DNA of 64,000 bases from Poa pratensis (lineage: Eukaryota > Streptophyta > Magnoliopsida > Poales > Poaceae): positions 120,236,135 to 120,300,134 of the forward strand of contig CAMZMU010000063.1 in the NCBI GenBank assembly GCA_947311845.1, in the 5' to 3' direction. How positions within the stretch are numbered: the first letter of the stretch is position 1; every line of letters starts with the position of its first letter. Position numbers and translations under genes: made by a program. Positions 21,843-31,761 of this stretch are shown piece by piece. The notes under the pieces were generated by a model. It had not been told where the DNA came from, made no database searches, and saw only the letters and a list, made by a program, of their open reading frames with translations.

Positions 21843-23303
21843 GTGGCACTGTGCCCACTCCATTCCTCCATCAATGGCGTCTCGCCAAACCGTCGTCTCA
21901 TCCCGACCTGGGGATCCGGCCACTTCATGTCCGCGCTCGAAGCCGGCAAGAGGCTACTGGCCGCCGGCGGGGGCGCCTTCTCCATGACCGTGCTCGTCAT
22001 GCACGCGCCGACGCAAGTCAAGGCGTCGGAGGTCGAGGGCCACGTGCGCCGGGAAGCGGCTTCGGGCCTCGACATCCGCTTTGTCCAGCTCCCCGCCATC
22101 GAGCACCCCGCCGACAGCGTGGGCCACACCCAGTCCGCGTCCCGGTACGGCCAGCTCTACGCGCCCCACGTCAAGGCGGCCATCGCCGGCCTGGCCTCGT
22201 CGTCCCGGGTGGCGGCGCTCGTTGTCGACTTCTTCTTCACGGCCCTGTTCGACGTGGCCCGCGAGCTCGCCATACCGGCGTACGTGTACTTTGCCTCCCC
22301 GGCCTCGTTCCTCGCGCTCATGCTGCGACTGCCGGCACTCCGGGACGATCTGACCGGCCCTGGGCTTGAGGAGATGGAGGGCGCAGTGGACGTGGTGCCG
22401 GGGCTGCCGCCGGTGCCGACGTCGTACATGCCGGTCTGCCTCGCCAGGTACTACGACTGGTTGGAGTACCACGGGCGCCGCTTCATGGAAGCGAAAGGCG
22501 TCATCGTGAACACCACCGTCGAGCTCGAGGCGTCGGTCCTCGCCGCAATTGCAGACGGCCGGTGCGTGCCCCGGTGTCCCGCCCCGGCACTCCACGCGAT
22601 CGGCCCGGTGATCTGGCTCGGACCCAAAGACGACAACCAAGACCAACAGCGTCACGAGTGTGTGCGCTGGCTCGACGCCCAACCGCCGGCATCGGTGGTG
22701 TTCCTCTGCTTCGGGAGCATGGGGTCCCACGACGCGGCGCAGGCGAGGGAGGTCGCCGCCGGCCTGGAGCGCAGCGGGCACCGCTTCCTGTGGGTGCTGC
22801 GAGGCCCTCCCAGTGCCGGCACGCGGGCGAACGTGGAGGAGCTGCTCCCGGAGGGGTTCTTGGAGGCGACGGCGGGGCGGGGGATGGTGTGGCCGGAGTG
22901 GGCGCCGCAGAGGGGGATCCTGTCCCACGCGGCCGTGGGCGGCTTCGTGACGCACTGCGGGTGGAACTCCGTGATGGAGAGCCTGTGGTTCGGCGTGCCG
23001 ATGGTGCCGTGGCCGCTGTACGGGGGGCAGCACCTGAACGCGTTCGAGCTCGTGGCCGGCGTGGGCGCGGTGGTCCCGCTGGAGATGGACCGGAAGAAGG
23101 GGTTCTTCGTGGAGGCGGCGGAGCTGGAGCGCGCGGTACGGAGCCTGATGGACGGCGGATCGGAGGAAGGGAGGAAGGCGAGGGCCAAGGTGTCGGAGTG
23201 GAGCGCCGAGCTCAGGAGGGCGGTGGGGGAGGGCGGCTCGTCGTGCGCCGCGCTGCAGAGGCTCGTGGCAGAGATTTTGGATTCGCCCGATGCAGAGAAC
23301 TGA
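21843..23303 (+). CDS. UDP-glycosyltransferase, right copy, full length but altered
   Basis: The 486-codon frame covers a complete UGT88-like family 1 glycosyltransferase, which would move a sugar from UDP-sugar to a small plant metabolite in the cytosol. PTWGSGH, VVDFF, FLCFGSMGS, the PSPG box and the C-terminal helix region to 23,303 are present. Two faults stand out. The ancestral ATG at 21,874 is followed by a 1-nt deletion near 21,896, so that start leads to a stop. The long frame instead uses an ATG at 21,843, which replaces the first ~10 residues (MASRQTVV in relatives) with 18 unrelated ones. Also, the acidic residue before the last Gln of the PSPG box, which contacts the sugar, is Gly here (YGGQ, against YGEQ in the left copy). 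Activity is doubtful. Confidence 0.75.
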   Translation: MALCPLHSSINGVSPNRRLIPTWGSGHFMSALEAGKRLLAAGGGAFSMTVLVMHAPTQVKASEVEGHVRREAASGLDIRFVQLPAIEHPADSVGHTQSASRYGQLYAPHVKAAIAGLASSSRVAALVVDFFFTALFDVARELAIPAYVYFASPASFLALMLRLPALRDDLTGPGLEEMEGAVDVVPGLPPVPTSYMPVCLARYYDWLEYHGRRFMEAKGVIVNTTVELEASVLAAIADGRCVPRCPAPALHAIGPVIWLGPKDDNQDQQRHECVRWLDAQPPASVVFLCFGSMGSHDAAQAREVAAGLERSGHRFLWVLRGPPSAGTRANVEELLPEGFLEATAGRGMVWPEWAPQRGILSHAAVGGFVTHCGWNSVMESLWFGVPMVPWPLYGGQHLNAFELVAGVGAVVPLEMDRKKGFFVEAAELERAVRSLMDGGSEEGRKARAKVSEWSAELRRAVGEGGSSCAALQRLVAEILDSPDAEN

Positions 23304-23785
23304 TTGATTCGAGGCATCGCACGTTAAGCAATACTACAACATGGCTACGGAGCAAGCTTCACTCTGTGTTCCCTCCATTTCAGCATGGATGGCCGTTTGA
23401 CATATTTGAACTTTCAAACGTCCTGTGGGTTAATCGCCGATCAAACTGGTGTATGACATGCATGTCTTCTGAAGCAAAATTTGTACTAACAGGAGAAGAT
23501 ATGAATCGATTTTCTCACTGATTCGTAATGCTATTCCTGTATTCCATGCATTGCTTTCATACACTGAACCATGCATGTTGCTTTGATACACTAAACCGTG
23601 AATCAAAAACCTGCATCAATTTACTAGCCTACATAATAGATGTGTTCTCTGGGTTTGGATGTCCAAATCACTGCCGAGAATCAAATCACCTACGCTAGTA
23701 CTTTAGAATCCGATTGAAAAATCGTTAAAAAAAGGTTTCCCTAATTCTATCTAAATCTCAATCACTAACGGAAGGAGACGGAAAA
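23304..23785. other. UGT 3' flank
   Basis: No second gene is seen. This is the ancestral downstream flank of the UGT, with a probable 3' UTR in the first ~250 bp. Confidence 0.5.
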
Positions 23786-23789
23786 CCAC

Positions 23790-25360
23790 AGTTTTGTCCC
23801 TCGAAGAAGAGGGCATGTTGATTGAAGACATCGATGAACTTAAAAAACATATCACGGAGTATTACAAGCAGCTGTTTGGCAAATAGCTAGCCTCTCCTGT
23901 CTGCCTTCATCCGGACACGTGGGTGTACGGTGGTAGGGTTTCAGAGGAGGATTGTGTTGAGTTATCTAAACCCTTCTCGTATGAGGAGATCGATTTGCAG
24001 TCTCAGAAATGAAGGCGAATACAGCGCCCGTTCCAGATGGGTTCCCTGTACAATAGTACTCCCTCCGATCCATATTAATGGTCTCAACATTGTCTAGATA
24101 CGGATGCATCTAGTCTAAACACTTAACTAGATACATCCGTATCTAGATAAAGTTGAGACCATTAATATGGATCGGAGGTTGTACAAAGAATTCTGGAGCG
24201 GTCTCAGAGTTTGATCAAAGAGATGCTCCATGAAATGCATAAAGGAAATATGAACCTGGGAAGACTGAATTATGGGGTCATCTCCTAGATTCTAAAAAAA
24301 AAGATGCAAATGTGATAAAGCATCACGGGCCTATTTGCTTACTGATCATGGTCTTTAAAATCATTACAAGGGTCCTAATGTGTCGTCTTACGTTGGTCTC
24401 CGAGAACAATATCCAGCTCAACAGTATAGTCCTTGGACGTCACAAAAGCTATACACTCGCTAAAGTGATGAGGAAAATCCTCCAAATGTGACGTTCAGAA
24501 GAGACTTTATTGGACCCAGACTGGCCGCTTGGCATGAGCTGCTACAGCGTCTAGCTAATGTCAATTTGACACAGAGTCATGACGAGTTTCGTTGGAATTT
24601 ACAAACCAATGATAAATTCTCTGTGGACTACATGTATACAGCCTTAATCCAACCTGATGTGCCGGTAGATAATAATAAGAAAATCTAAAAGATGAAGATC
24701 CCACTAAAAAGCAAAGTCTTTACTTGGTATCTTCGTCGAGGGGTTATTTTACTAAAGACAACCTTGCAAAACGCAACTGGCATGGAAGTAAACAGTGTGT
24801 CTTCTGTCATAAGGACGAGACTAACAAGCACTTATTCTTCGAGTGTCAATTTGCTAGTTCTATATGGTCAATCGTCCAGATAGGTTCTACTATTTACCCG
24901 CCCACAAGCATTGCCAATATTTGGCAGTTGGCTAAATGGGGTGTATAAAAGGTTTAAACAACTTATTAGGGTGACAGCGCTTGCCATTATATGTTCGCTC
25001 TGGCTATGTAGAAATGACAAGATTTTTAATGATAAAAATTGTTCTCTTATGCAGGTAATCTACAGGACTACAACTACGCTCCGTTCGTGGTCTCAGTTGC
25101 AACGTGTGGTGCATCGAGACCTGTTTATGGAGGTGTGTACAAGACTGGAGGATACGGCGAGAGACTTTTTATCCCAACATGGATGGCAGCATAATTTGTG
25201 ACTTGGCCCTCCACCTGCATAGGCGTACTTACAATTTCTCATAATGATATGTAATTCGCCTATAAGTTTTTTAGAACCTTCGAACTTGTTGCGGCTGTGT
25301 GTATCTTGGTTATGCAGAGGTTGGATGTAATACTTAAACATTTTAAGTAATAAAAACTCC
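23790..25360 (+). pseudogene. LINE fragment 1 (internally deleted)
   Basis: The start encodes IEDIDELKKHITEYYKQLFG, typical of the linker before the reverse transcriptase in plant L1-type LINEs. RT pieces (NMNLGRLNYGVISLI) follow a MITE insertion, with stops. From 24,488 a different part resumes: a zinc-binding region (QCVFCHKDETNKHLFFEC) of the zf-RVT type and a C-terminal region ending about 25,201, then a short A-rich 3' end. Most of the RT domain is missing. All frames are broken. Confidence 0.75.
24059..24181. mobile_element. Stowaway-type MITE inside LINE 1
   Basis: A 123-bp element begins ctccctccgatccatattaatggtctcaac and ends with almost the exact inverse, flanked by TA at 24,057-24,058 and 24,182-24,183. 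It can fold into a nearly perfect hairpin. Confidence 0.9.
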
Positions 25361-25369
25361 CTTTATCTA

Positions 25370-27170
25370 AAAAGCTGTGAAAATAATTCATATTGCTCAG
25401 GCTGCATTTATCTCGGGGCGCCACATCCTCGAGGGGGTGGTGGTTCTTAGTAAGGTTTTGCACGAGATACACAAAACTAATGTTCATGGCACTGTTTTGA
25501 AGTTAGATTTGAGAAGGCATGCAATAAGGTTCAGTGGCCTTTCATGCTTGAAGTTTTACGAAATAATAGGCTTTTGTGAGCAATGCATTGAGTGGATTTC
25601 CCTAGCCGTTGAGTCGGGGAAGGAGTGTATCAACATTATGGGGAGAATAGGGAGTACTTTCGGACGTTCCATGGGCTACGCCACGGTAATACTTTGTCTC
25701 CGCTGCTATTTGATACTGTTGGCGATGCGTTGGGGGCTATGATAACAACTAGTAAGAATAAAGGACATCTTTGAGGGCTTGTTCCGCATATGATTGAAGA
25801 AGGTTTGACACATTTACAATATGCGGAGCATACAATGCTATTCCTTGCGAATGACGATAAGTCGATCCCTACCATGAAATTCATGTTGTATTGTTATGAA
25901 GCGATGTTGGAATTAAAAACTAATTTTCAGAAAACTGAGATCTTTGTCTTCGGGGAGGATCAAGAGGAACAACGCGTGACTGCTAATTTGTTCAATTGTC
26001 ACTTTTGTTTGTTGTTCTTCCAATGAAATACCTGGGTGTGACGGTGTCTCATCGAAAGCTCCTGTCTCCGGATCTTGATTTTGTAGTCGCAAAAATTCAA
26101 AACAAGTTGGGTAACAAGCAGTGGGTGTCAACTGGCGGTAGGAAGATTTTGATCGACTCTTGTCTTGGTAATGTTCCCACTTATGTCATGGATTTTAGCT
26201 CTTGCCAAAGGGTATTCATCATTAAGTTGATATGGCCAGAGCAAAATTCTAATGGGAAGGCAATAATGGACAGCACGACTACCATATGCTTAAGTGTGCA
26301 GATTTATACAAATTTTAAGAATTTGGTGCCATGGGTATTATGGATAGTAGACCTAAAAGTTGCCAATGCTTGCTTGGAAAGTGGATTATCAAGCTGGAGT
26401 GGGGGATAAGGATCTGAGTTGTCAGATTCTCCGGAAAAAAATATCTAGGCGACGGAGGCTTCTTCAACTCTGTTTCTGCAGGAGAGTCACGGTTTTGGAA
26501 AGGTCTCCATATCATCAAACACTGGGTGCGGAATATTATGGGATAGTATCACATTGGGGATGGTGGTAAAACTAGTTTTTGGCGAGATGCATGGGTGTGC
26601 TCTTCTCCGCTGAGTGTTTGTTTCCCTATTATCTTTGCTCATTGTGATATCCAGTTATATTATGTATGTACGATCAGGGAGGTGATGTGCCAAGGTGGGG
26701 TTAATCACTCCTTTAATCGTTCTTTTGGTCCTAGAGAGGTTAGTGAGTGGTCTGAGCTGTGTGATTTCTTGAGCTCGGTTCAGCTCTTTGTTGCCCGAGA
26801 TGTGGGTTATTGGGCGTTGGTAAAAATAAGCAGTTCTCGGCTAAATCGCTGTACGAGGAAATCCTTAATCCTAGTGTGAAAGACATTAGGATTATGGAAC
26901 TTTGGAAAACCAATATGATGCTTAAAATTAAAATCTTTGTTTTGATGTGCTTTAGAGAACATATTCAGGTGGCAGCCGATCTAACGTCAAAGGGTTGGCC
27001 GGGGGAGTCTGGCTGTAAACTTTGTGGCGAGCTTGAGACTAGTACACATTTGATCTTCGGCTGCGTGGACGAACTCACACTTACTGCGGATCAAATTTTG
27101 TACTCCGCTGCCGATCGATTCTTCATGGGCTTTCTAGTCCTCATCCTTCTATCAGATCCAAAATGACGTG
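25370..27170 (+). pseudogene. LINE fragment 2 (RT to zf-RVT)
   Basis: Directly after LINE fragment 1 and on the same strand, the reading AAFISGRHILEGVVVLSKVLHEIH starts inside the RT fingers. The catalytic YADD-type box is changed to YAEHTMLF near 25,815. MKYLGVTVS follows near 26,023. The zf-RVT region (WKTNMMLKIKIFVLM, then CKLCGELETSTHLIFGC) lies at 26,895-27,066. Stops and frameshifts are frequent. It lacks the 5' half and has no clear poly(A). Confidence 0.8.
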
Positions 27171-27276
27171 ACGTGAAAAGAAGATTAAGGAGAATAAGAC
27201 TAAAATGCCCAAGCTACTCAACAGTTAGATTATGCACCAATCCAAATCTTTAGTCTTGTGAGACGTATAGTAACTA

Positions 27277-27370
27277 CTTCCTCCGGTCCATAAAAAGTGT
27301 CGCAAGTATAGCTATGGATTTGTACTAGACAAGTTCATTTTCGACGACACTTTTTATGGATCGGAGGGAG
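27277..27370. mobile_element. Stowaway-type MITE
   Basis: The ends cttcctccggtccataaaaagtgtcg and the inverse cgacactttttatggatcggagggag are flanked by TA at 27,275-27,276 and 27,371-27,372. It lies about 500 bp upstream of the glycine-rich protein gene. Confidence 0.9.
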
Positions 27371-27434
27371 TAGTAAGTTTGAATAAACTTACCGGCTATT
27401 GCATGTTAACAAACTTGGAGTTTTACATAATTCA

Positions 27435-27646
27435 GGGAAGATTAATCAACCAGTATTGATCACGTGACAAACTCCGAAGTCGTACGTCGACTGGCGCGCT
27501 CTCATCTCTCGGAGTAAAACAAAATCCGAATCGTTTACGGAAGATTTAGTCAACCAGTTGATCACGTGAGGAACTCCGAAGTCGTCGATCGAGTCGTCGA
27601 CTGGCTCACTCCGGGCTCTAGTATTATACAAAATCGGAATATTTCG
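27435..27646 (+). promoter_or_regulatory. Duplicated promoter segment with two G-boxes
   Basis: Two adjacent ~105-bp units share ggaagatt..tcaaccag, tgatcacgtga, aactccgaagtcgt and cgtcgactgg. Each carries one CACGTG core (27,461-27,466 and 27,563-27,568). CACGTG binds bZIP and bHLH factors, including ABRE-binding factors. The segment lies 220-430 bp upstream of the glycine-rich protein ATG, so it may control that gene. This is an inference from position. Confidence 0.6.
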
Positions 27647-27801
27647 ATATATGCGCTCGATTATGAAAGCACCACTAGCTATATATCAGAGTCCACGGTC
27701 CGTAGATCTCATCAAAGCACCTCCAATTACGGATCCACGTACTAATATCTCAAAATATAATCCTAGCGTGGATGCCACTAGGAGCACCACCGCATGGCTA
27801 C

Positions 27802-27809
27802 TATAAATA
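27802..27809 (+). promoter_or_regulatory. TATA box of the glycine-rich protein gene
   Basis: TATAAATA lies 63 bp before the ATG at 27,865, giving a short 5' UTR of about 30 nt. Confidence 0.75.
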
Positions 27810-27864
27810 GCAATGCAATCTTCTCGTTTAGCTCCATCCCAGCACACAGTAGCACTCATTCACA

Positions 27865-28446
27865 ATGGCTCGCACAAAGCTTGCCGCGCTTAGCTTGATT
27901 TTCCTCTTCGGCATAGGATTAGCAAGCGCTGCCAGGGTAGCAAGATACTCTAGTTCCCAGGGAACAGGCACCGGAGGAGGAGAAGGTGGTGGAGCAGTGA
28001 ACGGTGGCGGTGGAGGAGGCGGGAGCGGCCAGGGAACTGCCCAGAGTGGATCTGGTGGAGCCCATGCAAGTGCCGGAGGCGGCGGTGGGGGCGGTGGCGT
28101 GTCAAAGTCTGGAGGTACTGGCTATGGGGGTGGGTCCGGTGGTGGCTCGAGCTCTGGCCAGACGAGCAATTCCTATGATGGCTATGGCGGAAGTTCGAGC
28201 GCTGGTGGTGCCGGCGGTGGCGGCGGTGGAGGAGAAGCTGACGACTGCCCCGCTGACGCTACTGGTTACGGGACCGGTGGCGGCACCGGATCTGGCTCGA
28301 GTGAAGCGGATAACGAGGGTGGCACGTCGTACTCAAATGCAAATGCTGGGGGTAACGGCGGCGGCTCCGGTGGTGGTAACAATGGTGGATCCGGTGGTGG
28401 TGGAGGAAATGGTAGCGGTTTCGGTGATGCAAATACAAATCCTTAA
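27865..28446 (+). CDS. Secreted glycine-rich protein
   Basis: The single-exon gene encodes 193 residues. Residues 1-22 (basic start, LAALSLIFLFGIGLASA) form a clear signal peptide with a likely cut after ASA. The rest is about half Gly, with Ser, Asn and Ala, in GGGSGGG and GGSGGGGG runs. It has one Cys (EADDCPAD, near residue 128), no RNA-binding domain, no CCHC and no oleosin core. The layout fits glycine-rich cell-wall structural proteins of grasses. Start choice is supported by the TATA box at the right distance and a clean signal peptide. The frame is intact, and a second long frame on the same strand is a by-product of the GC-rich repeats. Two G-boxes upstream suggest stress or ABA responsiveness. 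Confidence 0.85.
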   Translation: MARTKLAALSLIFLFGIGLASAARVARYSSSQGTGTGGGEGGGAVNGGGGGGGSGQGTAQSGSGGAHASAGGGGGGGGVSKSGGTGYGGGSGGGSSSGQTSNSYDGYGGSSSAGGAGGGGGGGEADDCPADATGYGTGGGTGSGSSEADNEGGTSYSNANAGGNGGGSGGGNNGGSGGGGGNGSGFGDANTNP

Positions 28447-29575
28447 TTGCTAGTCATGCTATCAAACTAGAGCAAGCCCAAAATCATCTTCTCCCACCTT
28501 TGTCTAGTGACGTGTTTCATGTTTATTTTACATCCTTCCATGTACTATTACGATTTATGGGCAACAAATAATGGGCTTCATTATATTAGCGGATGTACCG
28601 GTGTGCTAGCTGTAATGTGGAGACTATGAGCAAAAATCAGTCCATCGCCGTTAGATTAGAGTGCTTCTCCCCGCAAGAAAAAAAGAGACGGTTTGTTTGA
28701 CTGAATATGCTATCCTGGCATGATCTGTGGGGAGATAGACATATGAGCCAAATTTATTTCTTTACCTTTGCTAATGACTCTATGATGACTGCTCAACAAG
28801 TGTTATCTCAGGAGTATGTGGAAGATCTACGGAAAACACTTCGTATAAGACGTCTGAAACAAGAAATCGACGGGTTGAGAACTGTTCCGACGACATCATG
28901 TTTCATGGTATGGCACTATGGCTGAGTGCTTCCACCAAATCCGGTACCAACCACCCATATTTCAGTTGTCTGTAAAATACCTATCACGTATACTGTGCAC
29001 CTGAATATTTTGCATTGTTCTATCTTGGGAAGCTGGAGAGAATCTGTTTATCTTCCAGATGCATTGTTTGGGCGAATGGAAAAAAGATGTTCATCAACGC
29101 CCTTGGACGTTTGGTGGTTAGGGGCTGCCTATTGAGTATTACGATGGCCTTAGTGGCCTAGAGAAATTTGTTCTCGGAGCCATGATAATTTGAGCACAAA
29201 TCCATGGCATCCCGGAACTCTATGGGAGGCAGAAGTGATTGATGATTTGGCCCGTCGAGTGGGGAAAGAGAAGGAGGATCAGTTGACACCCAGGCTGTTC
29301 TTTGAAAAGGAAAATTACGTGTGTACTACAGTGAGGATTCCCCTCCGGGTGACGGAGGATGGTAGCTACCCGAAGGGCAAACCGACCTGCTTAGGCACAT
29401 AGGCAGTTTGTACCGCGAGCTCCTTCTCGTGGTGTCGAAGAAGGGCAGCAACAGCGGCACGAGGAGGAAGCTGGACCTTGGAAGCACTGATACATGTACG
29501 GGATTGCAAGATGAGGGAAGCCCAAAGAATAGTGGTGGCGATCCAGTGGTGCGACCACTCCACTGTCATATTGTC
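28447..29575. other. GRP 3' flank and unclassified repeat-like DNA
   Basis: The first ~230 bp are the 3' flank of the glycine-rich gene. Around 28,707-28,885 a reading of LSWHDLWGDRHMSQIYFFTF weakly recalls the FWHDxW region of plant LINEs. The rest, to 29,400, has only short frames. No gene is supported. Confidence 0.35.
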
Positions 29576-29965
29576 TAAGGATGACTCCAACGGGGCGACC
29601 CATCGAGTCCGCGCGCATCCGTTCGTGTCCGCGAGGGCCAAAAACAACGGCCCAACGGGGCGACGCAAACGGACCGCGGTCCGTTTTTTGGTCCGCCGTG
29701 ACCCATTCTTGGACCAAATTTGGGCCACCGATGCGTCGGCCGCGGACACGAGCAGAGCGCTTTTGTGTCTTGCCCTAGTCCGCCCCTGGCCCGCGCTTGG
29801 CCCCCGTGTCAATGTGATACAACGGTCACCTACCCCACATTAACTGTGGGCGGTGGAGCAGTGGAGCGGTGGAGCTCTTTAAATGTGCTCCGGCCGGCCG
29901 AGGCCAAGAGCACAAACCCTAGCTCTCCTCCCCCAACCACGGCGGCCACCACCTCCACTCTCGGC

Positions 29966-30384
29966 ATGGATCCGCCGCCGCAACATCTAGTCGACCAGGT
30001 CGACCGCGCGCGTTAGAGCGCGCGAGGGCGCCACCGTGGTAGTTTCTCCCGCCGCATGGTGACGAGCCCGGCGTGGGCCGGAATGATTCCGCAGCCGCCG
30101 CGGCCGCAGCTGCCGGATCAGGCGAGGAGGGCTCTGCAGGATGCCTACGGGGACGTCTACGACCCCGAGGAGGAAGCCTACGCCGCGGAGTCGCCGGAGT
30201 CGCAGAGGAGGCCATGTCCGCTGCGCGCGCCGTCGCAGACGCGGCAGAGGAGGCCGAGATGGAGCAAACACGTCGCGCGGCGGAGACAGCCAGACGCGCA
30301 GCCAGGCGCAAGCGGCAACGCGATGTTGTGGCCGCCGCCAAGGCCGATGCCGCCAAGGCGGCAGGAGCAGGAGGCTCCAACTGA
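29966..30384 (+). pseudogene. Broken Ala/Arg-rich reading frame in element 1
   Basis: The ATG at 29,966 opens MDPPPQHLVDQVDRAR and meets a TAG at 30,014. In another frame, 30,073-30,384 reads an Ala/Arg-rich coiled-coil-like segment (AEEAEMEQTRRAAETARRAA) to a stop at 30,384. The two probably belonged to one element-encoded protein. I do not recognise a function. Confidence 0.35.
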
Positions 30385-30765
30385 TGCCCTATCCCCACCG
30401 GCGGCGCCGCCTATGTGCGGCCAATTTTGGTACAACGCCGGCGGTGCTACGTGTTTCGTAGCGACTAAAGAAGAGAGGAGGAGGAGCCAGCTAGTCCGTC
30501 GCTGGCCCCGGTCGTGGCGAAGGAAGAGCCAGCAAGTCCATGGCCAAACGGGCGGCTGGCTGGACGTTCCTCAAGGTCGGAGCCCTTGATCTCCCACCTT
30601 ATCGGCCATGGCGGCGGCCGGTTATTAATTAGATAGTGTAGATTAATGTAGGGAGATGGATCGCCGGCCGGCGTTCACATTAGGCCGACGGCCCGGCTAC
30701 TCCAAAACCGCGTACGGCCGGCTATATAGTTGCCTCGCCGCGGTCCGCTGCTCATCATCGCAGCG

Positions 30766-31203
30766 ATGGCAAACCGGGAAGACGAAGCAGTGGCCGTGCA
30801 GGCGGCGCTTGCCGTGCCGAAGGAGGAGGAAGTCGTGCCCGAGGAGGACGCCACCCCGAAGGAGGAGGACGCCGTGCCGAAGGAGGACGCCGTGCCCGAG
30901 GAGGACGCCGTGCCGAAGGAGGAGGACGCCGTGCCGGAGGAGGAGGAAGTCATGCCGGCTACTCCACCGCGCCCACCTGCTCCGGCGTACAATCCCTGGG
31001 AGCCCTGGTCTCCCTGGGAATCTCGGCTCGCCTTGGCAGACCCAAGGTGGTTCGCACCGCCGTGGGCTCCGGCCGCCGCGGAACCAGAAGCGGCAGTGTC
31101 GCCGGAGTACGTGCCGGGATCTCCACCGCCACCCCCGGCCATCGATGCGCCGGCTACTCCACCACCACCACCGGAGGAGGACGACGACGAGGAGAAGGCC
31201 TAG
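30766..31203 (+). CDS. Pro/Glu-rich protein encoded in element 1
   Basis: A clean 145-codon frame starts at 30,766, with TATATAG (30,723-30,729) 40 bp upstream. The N-terminal half has repeated acidic units of the type PKEEDAVPEEDAV. The middle has YNPWEPWSPWES, and the C-terminus is Pro-rich and ends in an acidic EEDDDEEKA. No catalytic motif is visible. It is probably an element-borne protein of unknown role rather than a host gene, because it lies wholly between the element's inverted repeats. Confidence 0.45.
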   Translation: MANREDEAVAVQAALAVPKEEEVVPEEDATPKEEDAVPKEDAVPEEDAVPKEEDAVPEEEEVMPATPPRPPAPAYNPWEPWSPWESRLALADPRWFAPPWAPAAAEPEAAVSPEYVPGSPPPPPAIDAPATPPPPPEEDDDEEKA

Positions 31204-31761
31204 ATTATAGGTCGTATTTTATTATAAATTCCGAATGTAAATCTCCAAAATTCTATGTTTTTAATGAATATTGGAAGAACAAAAAGTTGTCCGGACTGGA
31301 TGCGTCGGGCCGTTGGGGCCAGTGGCCGGAAAGGGCGGACCTGGGCCGGACGCGCGTCCTGTAGCCGACGCAAATGGACCAAACGCGGACCAAACGCGCG
31401 TCCGTTTGCGTCGCCCCGTTGGAGTCATCCTAAGAGCAACTCTAGCAGATACCGAATAATTCCATACCGGATAAAAGTTATCCGGTTTGAGCAGAAAAAC
31501 ATTTTCCGGTGCCGCGCGGAAACGAGTTTATCGCATCTGTTATGCACAGCGTACCGATGCCGGTACCAGAAAAACTTTTTTGCATATTTGCTATCAAATT
31601 CATGATTTTAAACAACATAATATTCATCAAACATCAATACAAATTCAATATATTAAATGTTTTAACAATACAATCATCCATATTACAACAATATTTAAAT
31701 CCAAATAATTAAAATAATATCAAATGGTTCGAATTACAACAATCTCAGATGAAATGGAAAT

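Larger units (their letters stand above)
17253..23030. repeat. Segmental tandem duplication, right copy
   Basis: This block is homologous to 2,081-8,097 in the same orientation. It enters abruptly in the middle of exon 1 at 17,253. Beyond 23,030 the UGT simply continues to its normal stop, so the right side is the ancestral flank. Confidence 0.95.
29579..31430. mobile_element. PIF/Harbinger-type element 1 (non-autonomous)
   Basis: The element starts GGATGACTCCAACGGGGCGAC and ends with its exact inverse, flanked by TAA at 29,576-29,578 and 31,431-31,433. A 3-bp TAA duplication is the PIF/Harbinger signature. The 1.85-kb interior is GC-rich and carries one open gene-like frame (30,766-31,203) and a broken one (29,966-30,384), but no transposase. 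Its right TAA is also the left TAA of the next element. Confidence 0.85.

Noticed and set aside
22562..23521. 319-codon plus-strand frame overlapping the right UGT
   Set aside because: It is an Arg/Gly-rich by-product of codon bias in the UGT, with no domain and no independent promoter.
28004..28453. 149-codon frame overlapping the glycine-rich gene
   Set aside because: It is an alternate frame of Gly-codon repeats without a signal peptide. The 27,865 frame has a TATA box and a signal peptide.
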